A DNA stretch of 64,000 bases from Candidatus Saccharimonadota bacterium (GCA_017514665.1 JAFWIX010000008.1:78830-142829); one strand, 5' to 3'. Shown: positions 43,826-53,144, numbered from the stretch's first letter. Notes: a model not told the origin generated them from the letters alone. A program made the numbers and translations.

Positions 43826-45236
43826 TACACTCACTCGTAAAATCGAACCCTTCGTCCCCGAAAATAAAGACGAAGTCAAAATTTACACTTGTGGCCCTAC
43901 TGTATATAGCCATCCCCACATCGGTAACTATGCCTCTTATATTTATTGGGATTTATTAATTCGCACTCTTAGAGCCAACGATTATAAAATTAATCGCATT
44001 CTCAATATCACTGACGTCGGTCATTTGTCGTCTGACGCTGATGAAGGCGAAGACAAGCTCGAAAAAGGCGCCGCTCGCGAAAATAAAACCGTTTGGGAAA
44101 TTGCCGAATATTACATCAAAGATTTTCTTGCAGGCTATAATAGTTTGAATCTCGTTAAACCAGACAAAATTACTCGTGCTACTGATTATATTGAGCAAGA
44201 TATCAAATTAGTAGATTTACTAACCAAAAAAGGTTACACCTATGAGCTGGAAGATGGCGTGTACTTTAACACTGATCATTTTTCTCGCTACGCCGATTTT
44301 GCCAAATTAGACCTGAAACATTTACAAGCTGGTGCGCGCGTAGAATTTAATGCTAAAAAACTTCACCCTTCAGATTTTGCGGTTTGGAAATTTATCAGAC
44401 CGGACGAAACTCATGCTATGCGCTGGGATTATCTTGGCCGTCCCGGTTACCCAGGTTGGCACCTTGAATGTTCCACTATTATTCATACCGAACTTGGTGA
44501 ACCAATCGACATTCATACTGGTGGTATTGACCACATACCAGTACACCATACTAACGAAATCGCTCAGAGTGAAGCCGCTTTTGATACCAAACTCAGTCGT
44601 TTTTGGCTTCATTGCAATTTTATTACCATCGACGGCAATAAAATTTCTAAATCTCTTGGCAATGTTTACACTTTAGAAGATTTAAAGAAACGTGGCTTTT
44701 CGCCTCTAGATTTCAAAATGTGGATTTTACAAGGGCATTATCAAAGCGAGCGCAACTTCACCTTCGATGATCTCGCTGCCGCCAAAAGGCGCCGCCTTAA
44801 CTGGCGCAACCGCATTGCGTTGTTATACCAAGATAGTGAACTTCCAAACGACTTTTCCTCGGGAGCGCTCAAGGGCGCTGTCGCCGCGTCCCAAGGGGCG
44901 GTACGCCCAAGCTTTACTCCATCGGAAAAAGTGTTTGAAAATTCACTTCTTGAACATCTCGACGACAATCTTAATTCGGCTGCGGCTTTTTCGCTGATTG
45001 ACAACAGCGAGCTTACGCTAGCTGATTGGCAAAAAGTCGATGAATTATTTGGTCTCAATCTAATTGACGACACACCAGATATTCCAGACAGCTTGAAAGA
45101 TTTGATCAGACAACGCGAGCAAGCTCGCGCCGACAAAGACTTCACTACTGCTGACAAAATTCGTCAAGAGCTCGAAGAAAACAATATTATTATTAACGAC
45201 TCTCCTACCGGCCCAATCTGGGAATACAAGGCTTAA
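43812..45236 (+). CDS. cysS: cysteinyl-tRNA synthetase with foldback insertion
   Basis: A 474-aa class I synthetase charging tRNA-Cys. The zinc ligands C27 (YTCGPTVY), C in HLECST, and H/E in HHTNEIAQSE are intact, as are HIGN (36-39) and KISKSLG. The anticodon region near the end (RADKDFTTADKIRQEL) is typical. Codons for about residues 342-379 come from a 113-bp foldback element inserted in frame in the helical linker (SSGALKGAVAASQGAVRPS). It overlaps the hydrolase gene by 14 bases. Confidence 0.96.
   Translation: MKLYNTLTRKIEPFVPENKDEVKIYTCGPTVYSHPHIGNYASYIYWDLLIRTLRANDYKINRILNITDVGHLSSDADEGEDKLEKGAARENKTVWEIAEYYIKDFLAGYNSLNLVKPDKITRATDYIEQDIKLVDLLTKKGYTYELEDGVYFNTDHFSRYADFAKLDLKHLQAGARVEFNAKKLHPSDFAVWKFIRPDETHAMRWDYLGRPGYPGWHLECSTIIHTELGEPIDIHTGGIDHIPVHHTNEIAQSEAAFDTKLSRFWLHCNFITIDGNKISKSLGNVYTLEDLKKRGFSPLDFKMWILQGHYQSERNFTFDDLAAAKRRRLNWRNRIALLYQDSELPNDFSSGALKGAVAASQGAVRPSFTPSEKVFENSLLEHLDDNLNSAAAFSLIDNSELTLADWQKVDELFGLNLIDDTPDIPDSLKDLIRQREQARADKDFTTADKIRQELEENNIIINDSPTGPIWEYKA
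44835..44947. repeat. foldback element F (113 bp) inside cysS
   Basis: Arms 44835-44865 and 44917-44947 are inverted copies with about 23 of 31 positions matching. The core has GGGCG-GTA-CGCCC (44896-44908). CTCGGGAGCGCTC (44858-44870) is shared, inverted, with element C, and CCCAAGGGGC with element A. Confidence 0.75.
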
Positions 45237-45237
45237 A

Positions 45238-45885
45238 ATGCACGAGAGCTGGAAGCCATTTTTAAAATCTGAATTTGACAAACCCTATTTCAAAGAACTC
45301 AGCGATTTTTTGCACAAAGCTTATGAAGATACCACCGTATTTCCCAAAAAATCCCTCGTCTTTTCCGCTTTTACTACCGACCTAAATAAAGTGTCGGTAG
45401 TAATCTTAGGACAAGACCCATATCATACTCCGGGCGCCGCACATGGCCTCGCTTTTTCAGTACCATCCTCACAACCCATCCCGCCATCACTTATTAATAT
45501 ATATAAAGAAATCGATAATGACATCGGCAAACATTACAATAATTCCGGCTATCTTGGCCATTGGCAAGAACAAGGCGTATTGTTATTAAATAATGTGCTA
45601 ACGGTCGAGGCTCATAAAGCCGGTAGTCATCGCGGCAAAGGTTGGGAAATTTTCACTGAAGCTACAATTAAATACCTAAATGATACACGCCCACATTTGG
45701 TGTTTATTCTCTGGGGACGAGACGCTCGTAGCAAAAAACCCTTAATCGATAGTTCCAAACATTTAATCTTGGAAAGTGTCCATCCATCACCACTTTCTGC
45801 GCACGCTGGATTCTTTGGCAACCACCATTTCAGCAAAACCAACGAATTTCTTAAAAATCACAATCTCCCCGAAATCGAATGGTAA
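45238..45885 (+). CDS. ung: uracil-DNA glycosylase
   Basis: A 215-aa family 1 uracil-DNA glycosylase starting base-excision repair. The water-activating GQDPYH (D60), SLINIYKEI, LLLNNVLTVE and HPSPLSAHAGFFG motifs are all intact. The ATG lies one base after the cysS stop. It converges on the decayed ABC gene on the other strand. Confidence 0.97.
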   Translation: MHESWKPFLKSEFDKPYFKELSDFLHKAYEDTTVFPKKSLVFSAFTTDLNKVSVVILGQDPYHTPGAAHGLAFSVPSSQPIPPSLINIYKEIDNDIGKHYNNSGYLGHWQEQGVLLLNNVLTVEAHKAGSHRGKGWEIFTEATIKYLNDTRPHLVFILWGRDARSKKPLIDSSKHLILESVHPSPLSAHAGFFGNHHFSKTNEFLKNHNLPEIEW

Positions 45886-45993
45886 TTATATTTTAGTCAA
45901 TTTACCGCGCGAAAGTTTATACACTGCATCCGCATAACTAGCAACTTTATTAGAGTGCGTCACCAAAATCACAATTTTATGATCTTTTTTGGC
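45886..45993 (-). pseudogene. 3' remnant of an ABC transporter ATPase gene
   Basis: On the minus strand, right after the kinase stop, a frame of about 35 codons without start reads AKKDHKIVILVTHSNKVASY followed by ADAVYKLSRGKLTKI and a stop. This is the switch (H-loop) and C-terminal end of a MacB/LolD-like ABC ATPase; the Walker A, signature and Walker B parts are gone. It suggests that a transporter once encoded in the two-component operon was deleted up to the kinase stop. Confidence 0.85.
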
Positions 45994-46925
45994 TAAACCT
46001 TAAAATGAACTGAAAATGTTGTGAGTCTGTTGCTTGACGCAGTTATCTCCCAATGATTACGTTCGGCTAATGACTTCGCAATTGAAAGGCCCAGACCCAC
46101 ACCTTCAGCCGATTTATCTGATTGATAAAATCGCTCAAAAATTTGAGCTTCATCGGCTTTTTTAATTTTTGCACCATCATTTGTAATCGCTAAAGTATCG
46201 TCAGTCAATTTAATATCTATACGTCGCTCACAATATTTAATCGCATTATCCATCAGAATATTAAAAATTTGACTAAAATCATTTTGATTGATTTTTACTT
46301 TCTTAACTTTATTATTTTTAAAATTTAATTTAATTTTATGTTCTTCGATTCTTGGCATAAATGGTTTGAGATTTTCATCAATTAATTTATTCAAATCAGC
46401 CTCAACAGTTGTAGCCTCACTGATATTGTCGGCTTTTGCTAATTGCAATAATTCTTGATTTAAATGCGCCAATTTATTGGCTTCGTATTCGATATTATCA
46501 ATAAAACGATTATCGGTGATATCCGCCGCCTCTAAATTAGCTTGGATGCTAGCTAGCGGTGTCTTGATTTCATGACTAGCGTTGGCAATAAATGTTTTTT
46601 GTAAATTATAGGCATTTTTAACTGGCTCAATCGCTTTTTCAGCAAAATAATACGAAAACACTACTACCAAAAATTCGATCAATCCGCCAACTACAATCAG
46701 AGTGATCAATAAAGTATTTAACGAAGCGCGCCTTTCGATGTCAATTCGCTCATTAATGATATTATGTACATCGTTAGTATAGCTAGGTGAACCATCTGGC
46801 GATGGCGGTCGATTATCAGTAGTAAGTGCTGCGACATAATAAATGCTACCAAAGGAAATCAGCAAAATCGCCGTAGAGAAAATCACATTGGTCAATATAA
46901 AACGATTACGTAGCTTACTAAACAT
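45993..46925 (-). CDS. membrane histidine kinase
   Basis: A 310-aa sensor kinase with two membrane helices (10-32 and 70-93) flanking a short outer loop of about 37 residues (TDNRPPSPDGSPSYTND). HisKA has H118 in NASHEIKTPLAS; the HATPase domain has DNAIKYCERR and GVGLGLSIAKSL. The small sensor loop suggests sensing within or near the membrane. It overlaps its regulator by 8 bases. The gene for a partner ABC transporter appears to have been lost downstream. Confidence 0.93.
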   Translation of the reverse strand: MFSKLRNRFILTNVIFSTAILLISFGSIYYVAALTTDNRPPSPDGSPSYTNDVHNIINERIDIERRASLNTLLITLIVVGGLIEFLVVVFSYYFAEKAIEPVKNAYNLQKTFIANASHEIKTPLASIQANLEAADITDNRFIDNIEYEANKLAHLNQELLQLAKADNISEATTVEADLNKLIDENLKPFMPRIEEHKIKLNFKNNKVKKVKINQNDFSQIFNILMDNAIKYCERRIDIKLTDDTLAITNDGAKIKKADEAQIFERFYQSDKSAEGVGLGLSIAKSLAERNHWEITASSNRLTTFSVHFKV

Positions 46926-47586
46926 TTTGTTTTTCGATTAGTTTATAACCCAAGCCTCGCAAACTTTTGATCTGTACCGACGATTTAAGTTCACGTAATT
47001 TTTTACGTAGATAACTGATATACACTTCAACATAATTATCTTCAGTAATAGCTTCGTTACCCCAAATATATGCTAGCAATGCAGATTTTTTATGCACTTG
47101 GTTGGGATTTTTAATTAAAATTTCCATCAAATCAGCTTCTTTGCTAGTCAAAGCTTGCCCATTAAGCGTACGGTTATTAGCATCAAAAGTCAAATCACCA
47201 AAAGTATAAATCTTAGTGGCCTGGAGGGGAGGTCGACGACAAAGCGCGTTAATACGCGCAATTAACTCGGCAGCCTTAAAGGGCTTGCCGAGGTAATCAT
47301 CCGCACCTTGTTCAAGGCCGCGGACCTTGTCGTCAACCTCGCCTAACGCTGACAACATTATCACCGGCGTCTTTATTCGACGATCGCGAATTGTTTTCAA
47401 AATATCTATTCCTGATAATTTTGGCAGCATGATATCTAATACTATGCAATCATAATTTGATTTTAGTGCCAATTCTAATCCAGTTTCACCGTCACTTACC
47501 CAATCAACCATAATATCTGACTTATTCAATAAGTGGATCACTGCCTCAGCCAACAATTTTTCGTCTTCTATATATAATATTCTCAT
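46918..47586 (-). CDS. OmpR-family response regulator
   Basis: A 222-aa regulator with receiver (phospho-acceptor D51 in CIVLDIMLPK, K in GKPFKAAEL) and a winged-helix DNA-binding domain (TSKEADLMEILIKNPNQ, YISYLRKKL, RGLGYKL). Start ATG at 47586. A TATAAA box precedes it and two tandem 10-bp repeats lie just upstream, consistent with self-regulation. Confidence 0.94.
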   Translation of the reverse strand: MRILYIEDEKLLAEAVIHLLNKSDIMVDWVSDGETGLELALKSNYDCIVLDIMLPKLSGIDILKTIRDRRIKTPVIMLSALGEVDDKVRGLEQGADDYLGKPFKAAELIARINALCRRPPLQATKIYTFGDLTFDANNRTLNGQALTSKEADLMEILIKNPNQVHKKSALLAYIWGNEAITEDNYVEVYISYLRKKLRELKSSVQIKSLRGLGYKLIEKQNV

Positions 47587-47607
47587 GTCTTCATTTTATA
47601 ACACTTT

Positions 47608-47627
47608 TCTTAAAAAATCTTAAAAAG
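47608..47627. promoter_or_regulatory. tandem repeats, likely response-regulator binding site
   Basis: TCTTAAAAAA (47608-47617) and TCTTAAAAAG (47618-47627) form a head-to-tail repeat with 10-bp phase, typical for OmpR/PhoB-family dimers. It lies between the divergent regulator and AI-2E-type genes. Confidence 0.6.
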
Positions 47628-47637
47628 ATTCACTGTG

Positions 47638-47646
47638 TGATATAAT
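47638..47646 (+). promoter_or_regulatory. extended -10 of the 47653 gene (leaderless)
   Basis: TGA-TATAAT ends 6 bases before the ATG. Confidence 0.82.
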
Positions 47647-47652
47647 AAATAC

Positions 47653-48756
47653 ATGAGTAGAAAAATTGAAGTTGACACCAAAACTTTTATTCGCTTTTGG
47701 CTGGTAATTTTGGGTTTTGTATTAGCCATATTCTTTATTGACAAAGCCTTAACCGGTTTAATTATTGTTGGTATTGCAGCCTTTCTCGCTATTGCAATCC
47801 AACCCTTAGCTCGTCGCATTGACAAAATTGATAAAAGTAAAGACCGCCCAGCACTCTCATCCGTTGCGGCGTTTTCTATCGTAATCGTCGTCATCGGATT
47901 AATAATTTCAGTTATCGGGCCGGTGGTTATCAGCGAAACTAGCAAGTTTATCAGTCAATTGCCGGACACCTTTCAAAATACCGTCGGTGGCTGGGAGGGA
48001 ATTAATAGCTTCGGGGAAAATATCGGCATCAAAGATTTGAAAGGCGAAATTTTCAACGCTCTGCAAAATTTTTCTGATATGATTTTTAGCAATGTTGGCG
48101 GCACCATCGTCAACGGCATCGGTACAGTAGCCTCTGTTGTAACAGCTACAATCTTAGTTTTGGTATTAACTTTATTCTTCCTCCTAGAAGGATCCAGTTT
48201 AATGGCTGGTTTTTGGAAACTAGTTGGCTCCGAGAGTCGTGATGCTCACAAAAAGAAAAAGACTTTAGCTGTTCGCCACGTAGTCAGACGCATGAAAGAG
48301 GTCATAGCTACCTACGTTTCCAAGCAACTCTTAGTTGCCGTGCTAGATGGTTGTGTCACCGCACTGGCAGTATTCGTAATGTCATTAACCTTTGGTTTTT
48401 CTAGTGATCTTGCTATTCCAATGGGTCTAATCATGATTATCTTTTACCTCATTCCAATGTTCGGGCCAATCATCAGCTGTATCTTGGTGTCACTAATCAT
48501 CTTCTTCAGCGACCCATTAGCTGGCGTAGTCTTTGCAATATTCTATATTCTGTATCAACAAATCGAGAACAACCTTATCGCACCCAAGATTCAAGGCAAT
48601 GCTTTGCAGCTACCGCCAGTAATCGTTTTGATTGCTATCACTATTGGTATGTATGTCTTTGGCTTACTCGGCGCTATTATCGCTATCCCTATCGCTGGTT
48701 GCGTCAAAGTCCTTATCGAAGAATACCCCAGGCTCAAAGAGCTTCAAGAATCCTAA
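47653..48756 (+). CDS. AI-2E family (PerM-type) membrane protein
   Basis: A 367-aa protein with about eight membrane helices of the AI-2E exporter/PerM superfamily. Landmarks are ALTGLIIVGIAAFLAIAIQPL, the inner amphipathic region, FFYLIPMFGPIIS-like turn (FYLIPMFGPIISCI) and the conserved QQIENNLIAPKIQGNALQLPP. Substrate unknown; relatives move small molecules or Na+/H+. Leaderless start. It shares an intergenic region with the two-component system and may be its target. Confidence 0.92.
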   Translation: MSRKIEVDTKTFIRFWLVILGFVLAIFFIDKALTGLIIVGIAAFLAIAIQPLARRIDKIDKSKDRPALSSVAAFSIVIVVIGLIISVIGPVVISETSKFISQLPDTFQNTVGGWEGINSFGENIGIKDLKGEIFNALQNFSDMIFSNVGGTIVNGIGTVASVVTATILVLVLTLFFLLEGSSLMAGFWKLVGSESRDAHKKKKTLAVRHVVRRMKEVIATYVSKQLLVAVLDGCVTALAVFVMSLTFGFSSDLAIPMGLIMIIFYLIPMFGPIISCILVSLIIFFSDPLAGVVFAIFYILYQQIENNLIAPKIQGNALQLPPVIVLIAITIGMYVFGLLGAIIAIPIAGCVKVLIEEYPRLKELQES

Positions 48757-48808
48757 AATTTAATTTCTGCAATTTATCAAGCTAGCGCTTGATTTCCGCA
48801 ATTAAATT
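48757..48808 (+). terminator. imperfect palindrome after the AI-2E-type gene
   Basis: Outer arms AATTTAATT/AATTAAATT and an inner stem ATCAAGC/GCTTGAT around TAGC; it probably ends the upstream transcript, though without a clean T-run. Confidence 0.5.
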
Positions 48809-48811
48809 TGC

Positions 48812-48846
48812 TACACTCCCGAAAATCAAAAAAATAATCGGGAGTG
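48812..48846 (+). promoter_or_regulatory. promoter with dyad overlapping -10 and ribosome site of the cutinase gene
   Basis: A TGC-TACACT extended -10 (48809-48817) overlaps CACTCCCGA (48814-48822), which is the perfect inverse of TCGGGAGTG (48838-48846). The second half contains the GGAG ribosome site nine bases before the ATG. As DNA it could be an operator; as RNA, if transcription starts early, it would hide the ribosome site. Confidence 0.55.
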
Positions 48847-48853
48847 CGCTTTT

Positions 48854-50881
48854 ATGAAAATAAGCTATTATAAAATCTTTCTTTGTGGCATTATCGCCTT
48901 TACACCTTTAATCAGTTTTACGCCTAGTAACGCCTATGTATTCAGCTGTGACGACGTACGCTTTATCTTTGCTCGTGGCTCAGGTTCTAGTCTTGGTGCT
49001 GATGACGAATCCGCTTGGCGCACCTCATTAGATAAAATGTTCAGAGGTACTAAATTAAAATACGGTTTTTACGAACTCGGCGCTACTGAACAAAACGGCC
49101 ACAAATATCCCGCTGCTGCCGTCAACGGCTCGGCTAGTGGTTTTTTAAATTTAATTGGTGCTGCTATTGGTGGAGGCGATTCTTTTACCTACGGTGACAG
49201 CGTTGACGAAGGTGTCGCTGAATTGCAAAATTATATCGAAAAGACCAGCAAAGCCTGTCCTTACACCAAATTCGTCGTAGGTGGTTATTCACAAGGTGCC
49301 CAAGTTGTCAGCAAAGCCATTTCTAAATCTCTCATCCCGGCCGACAATCTCATCTATGCTGCAACTTTTGGTGATCCCAAAATTTATCTGCCCGAAGGTA
49401 TACCACGGCAGGGAACTGTACCCGAAGCCTGTCTCGGCCAAAACCTCTCTAATTATCGTGTCTATGCCCCTAATTGTCGTGATTATGACGGCATTTTAGG
49501 TAGTCATAGACCATACGAACCTCACCAGTATCATGACAAAGTCGGTGTTTGGTGCCACAACGACGATATTATGTGCAGCATGAAATCTAATCTCGACGAC
49601 CACCTCAGTTACGTTTCCGACAATCTTTATCTCCATGCTAGCTACATCATCGCCAACAAAGTTGCCGAGGCTTTTCCAGCTGAAACTATTAGTGGCGCTA
49701 GCACCAATATTAAAACTAATCAAGATACCGTAATCATGTTTGACACTACCGACTCCATGGCTAGTATGATTGATTCTTATAAAGAAGAAGCCTTAAAACT
49801 TGCGCGTGAAACTTTTGCTAAGGGTGGTCATGTGGCCTTAGTCGAATATCGCGATCTTCACGATCCATTCATACCAGTAGTTCATTGCAACTTGGATACT
49901 TGTACTTTGCATGATTTTGAATACAAGCTTGCCGGACTTCAAGCCTATGGTGGTGGCGACTCTCCCGAATCTTACCTTTCTTGTGTTTATTATGCACTCA
50001 ATCATCTAAATTGGCACCAGGGCGCCAACAAAACCATCATCGGTATTTCTGATGCCGGGTTCCATGACCCCGATCGTAATGGCGTCACCAAGGAAATGGT
50101 TATTGCCCGCACTCTCGAAATCGATCCCGTCAATCTCTATGTGATTACTCCTGAAACCGGCGAATATACCGAAATTACTACTGCAACTAACGGCGCCGTT
50201 TTTAGTTCCGCTGACGAATACAGCACCTCTACCCAATACATTCTTGAGCGCCCTATCGCCATACTTAAAAACGCTAGTTACTATGGCCTAGCTGGCGATA
50301 CATTAACTTTTGATGCTTCCTCTAGCACCGCTTCCACCACCATTAATCATTACGAATGGGATTTAGATTTTGACGGCGAATTTGAAACTAGCAGTACTAA
50401 TCCAATTATCACCCATACTTACAGTTCACCAATTTCTGGCATCATGCAAGTCAAAGTAGTTGATAACCAAGGCTATTCTAGCACCATGTCTGCTAATGTA
50501 GTTATAGCAGAAAATCCCGAAGCCCCTGCCACTATCAGTGATATTGTCGCCGAGCCAACAGACGATAATACTTATCGAGTTAAATTCACCACTCAAAATA
50601 CCGAAAAAACTCTAGTATCATTAAATGATACTATTCTAGGTTTTACTAATGAAAATGATTTGACTATTTCAAATATTGAATACCTCAGCGAACTTACACT
50701 CATCCCATATTCTAATTCTGACACTCGCGGCACTTCTAATACCATTAATCTTGGAGTCAGCCCACGACCAGCCAAAATCAATTTTAGTAGTCTTAACATT
50801 GATCCAAATCTATCCGACACCAACATTTCCATCACCGGCTCTACCAGTATTGTGCGTGCACCAAACTCTGGCAAAAAGTAG
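48854..50881 (+). CDS. secreted cutinase-like esterase fused to VWA and PKD domains
   Basis: A 675-aa secreted protein. A signal peptide (1-27) precedes a cutinase domain with RGSGSSLGAD, nucleophile S146 in GGYSQGAQV, and Asp (NDD, 237-238) and H250 that complete the triad; the paired cysteines match the family. A VWA domain follows (about 292-470) with a MIDAS-like DTTDSMASM and TIIGISDAGFHD. Then come a PKD domain (about 480-555, FDASSSTASTTINHYEWDLDFD split) and beta-rich repeats. Cutinases of Actinobacteria hydrolyse lipid esters, so this may attack or grip the host envelope. Confidence 0.88.
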   Translation: MKISYYKIFLCGIIAFTPLISFTPSNAYVFSCDDVRFIFARGSGSSLGADDESAWRTSLDKMFRGTKLKYGFYELGATEQNGHKYPAAAVNGSASGFLNLIGAAIGGGDSFTYGDSVDEGVAELQNYIEKTSKACPYTKFVVGGYSQGAQVVSKAISKSLIPADNLIYAATFGDPKIYLPEGIPRQGTVPEACLGQNLSNYRVYAPNCRDYDGILGSHRPYEPHQYHDKVGVWCHNDDIMCSMKSNLDDHLSYVSDNLYLHASYIIANKVAEAFPAETISGASTNIKTNQDTVIMFDTTDSMASMIDSYKEEALKLARETFAKGGHVALVEYRDLHDPFIPVVHCNLDTCTLHDFEYKLAGLQAYGGGDSPESYLSCVYYALNHLNWHQGANKTIIGISDAGFHDPDRNGVTKEMVIARTLEIDPVNLYVITPETGEYTEITTATNGAVFSSADEYSTSTQYILERPIAILKNASYYGLAGDTLTFDASSSTASTTINHYEWDLDFDGEFETSSTNPIITHTYSSPISGIMQVKVVDNQGYSSTMSANVVIAENPEAPATISDIVAEPTDDNTYRVKFTTQNTEKTLVSLNDTILGFTNENDLTISNIEYLSELTLIPYSNSDTRGTSNTINLGVSPRPAKINFSSLNIDPNLSDTNISITGSTSIVRAPNSGKK

Positions 50882-50906
50882 TATTTTGTGTTATAATATA
50901 TATGAT

Positions 50907-53144
50907 ATGTCACCGCGCGTAAACAAAGCAACTTCTCGTCTTAAACAACAAGAGTCCAGAATTTTAAACAACAAAAAGCCACAAGACTTAAAGACTATTG
51001 AGGCTGTTGATTTCGTTTATACTGGTGTCGGTAATAGAAAAACCCGAAATTCGCAGAAATCTCGTATTAATCACAAGGCTCCACTCATTACAGCTATATT
51101 AATAACCTTGCTGCTGGGAGGCGGCAGCCTTATTCTAGTAGCTCAGGCCGTAATGCCAACTTCATTAGCTATGCGCATTATCGAAGAATACGATGTCGCC
51201 TGGGTCGCCAATCATGCTCGCGCCAAAATCGCTACTACATTTGCCATCAAAGCCAACAAAGTTAGCGACAAAATGAAAACTGATTTTGAGGCCGCTGGCA
51301 TTAAAATAGATACTAAAAACCAAACTTTTACTTATGCCGACGGTAATAATAACGCCCGTACCACCAACGTAGATGAAGCTTTTAACGACGCTATATTTGT
51401 TGATAAATTTACCACTGCTACCGAATCTACAGCTGGACACTACAGCACTGCCTACGATGCTATTACCGCAAAGGTTTTAAAACGCCTCGGCATCAGTCGT
51501 GATGTTTTTGCTGATTGGGATAACACTAAAGACAATGTTGACGAGAATACTAAATTAGAAGAAATTAAAGAAACCGTCAAAAAACGTAGCCCTAAGCTCC
51601 ACGGCCAGACTATTGCCGACAGCGAGTCCGAACAACGTTCCAAAGATAGTTCAATTTCTTCAGCAAGTACCAAAGAGCAAATCAAAAACCACCTATCTGT
51701 AGCTACTGGTGCGCTTGGCATTAATGCAGGCGCTAAATGCGCCAAATTCGCCGTCTCTACCGCCCTCGCTGCTCACACCATGGAGTCTCAACGCGCCACT
51801 TCTTATCCGCTGCTCTCAATTCTCGAAGCCATTCAAAAGGCCCAGGCAGAAGAAGGGAACTATAGCCCCATCAATCAAGTTTCAAATCTCCTCACTACGC
51901 CAGATGAAAATGGTAAAACTGCTATGGACGCTCCTGAAGTTCAACGCATTTACGGCAATACTGTCGCTACTGAATCAAATTACAATATCGAAAAGCTCAC
52001 AAGTCAAGCTGGCAATGCTATTGATGATTTACATTCTTGCACCACTGCCGCTACTATTGCAAGTGGTGCTGGGATTTTAGTATCAATAGCTACTGCCGGT
52101 ACCTCGTCTTTTGTTAAAATTGGCACCGGCATCATCGGCGGCGCCTTAGTCACTATTGGCGTATCAGAATGGATCGACCAATATATTGACGATGCCACCG
52201 ACACCATTGACGAGCAATACGCCGCGCTTGACACACTTACTGGCCCCGCTGTGGGCGCTGGTATTGTTAACGGTGCTAATAGTGAATTAAACGCCTGGGC
52301 ACGCGCCGGCGGCAGTTCTTACATGAGTGCCGAAAAACTTGCCAGCTATAATAAAGTCAAAGAAAGCGCCATCGCCGATCAAGCTGCCTATGAGCGCGCT
52401 CACCTCAATCCTTTTGACACTAGTAGCCAATACACTTTTCTTGGTAGTTTGCTTTATAATAATCTCGCTCCATTAGCCGTCGCCAATCATAACAGTTCGT
52501 TTATTGGCGTTGTCGCTCAAACCAGTTCTTTGCTTTCCTCTAGCGTTACTAATATTCTACCTTCTGCTAGCGCCATCGCCGAGACTAATGTCGACAGTGA
52601 ACTCGGTACTTGTCCTTGGCTCGAAAGCGTCACCGCCGTCGGCAACAGCGACTGTTTACCACACGGCGGCACTGATCCAGATACTTTAAATGAAAGTATC
52701 GAAAACGTCATCAAACACATTATCGCTATTGGCGGTCAATTTGAATCCGATGAATTTACCCTCACCCCTACAATTAAATCTGGCAGCAATCTCGAAAATC
52801 AACTTAAAATCTGCGGCACCATCATTGACCATCCAGGTATGTATAACGGTGCCGCCGCTGAATATCTTCACAATCAAACTCCCGGCGACTCTATTATCGA
52901 TTGGTTCGCTTCTAATTCTATTGCTTCGCAAACTGCTGCCGGCGATGTTGCTCAACTCGTCCAAATTGCCAACGATAAAGGCCAAGAAGGTTGGATTAAT
53001 GGCGGTAACTGTGTAGCAAACGACAGCGAATATTGGCAGACCGAAGGCAAATGGTACCAACGTTTTTTGGAAGATCAACGCTTGCTAGCAAATTTCAAAA
53101 TTATTGAAAAATCTGCTGGCGAATATGCGCTGGACTCTGTTTAA
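50907..53144 (+). CDS. large membrane-anchored protein of unknown function
   Basis: A 745-aa protein with a basic cytoplasmic start, a membrane helix at about 58-80 and a second hydrophobic region near the middle (about 400-440, IASGAGILVSIATAGTSSF). The remainder is predicted outside, Ala/Ser/Asn-rich, with several cysteine pairs. No family was recognised; the size and pattern resemble lineage-specific secretion or surface proteins. The ATG at 50907 follows TGT-TATAAT by 9 bases; an earlier ATG at 50902 opens only a six-codon frame. It lies 25 bases after the cutinase gene. Confidence 0.68.
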   Translation: MSPRVNKATSRLKQQESRILNNKKPQDLKTIEAVDFVYTGVGNRKTRNSQKSRINHKAPLITAILITLLLGGGSLILVAQAVMPTSLAMRIIEEYDVAWVANHARAKIATTFAIKANKVSDKMKTDFEAAGIKIDTKNQTFTYADGNNNARTTNVDEAFNDAIFVDKFTTATESTAGHYSTAYDAITAKVLKRLGISRDVFADWDNTKDNVDENTKLEEIKETVKKRSPKLHGQTIADSESEQRSKDSSISSASTKEQIKNHLSVATGALGINAGAKCAKFAVSTALAAHTMESQRATSYPLLSILEAIQKAQAEEGNYSPINQVSNLLTTPDENGKTAMDAPEVQRIYGNTVATESNYNIEKLTSQAGNAIDDLHSCTTAATIASGAGILVSIATAGTSSFVKIGTGIIGGALVTIGVSEWIDQYIDDATDTIDEQYAALDTLTGPAVGAGIVNGANSELNAWARAGGSSYMSAEKLASYNKVKESAIADQAAYERAHLNPFDTSSQYTFLGSLLYNNLAPLAVANHNSSFIGVVAQTSSLLSSSVTNILPSASAIAETNVDSELGTCPWLESVTAVGNSDCLPHGGTDPDTLNESIENVIKHIIAIGGQFESDEFTLTPTIKSGSNLENQLKICGTIIDHPGMYNGAAAEYLHNQTPGDSIIDWFASNSIASQTAAGDVAQLVQIANDKGQEGWINGGNCVANDSEYWQTEGKWYQRFLEDQRLLANFKIIEKSAGEYALDSV

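Noticed and set aside
50902..50922. Start of the 745-aa protein at 50902
   Set aside because: That ATG opens a frame of six codons only; 50907 is the in-frame start.
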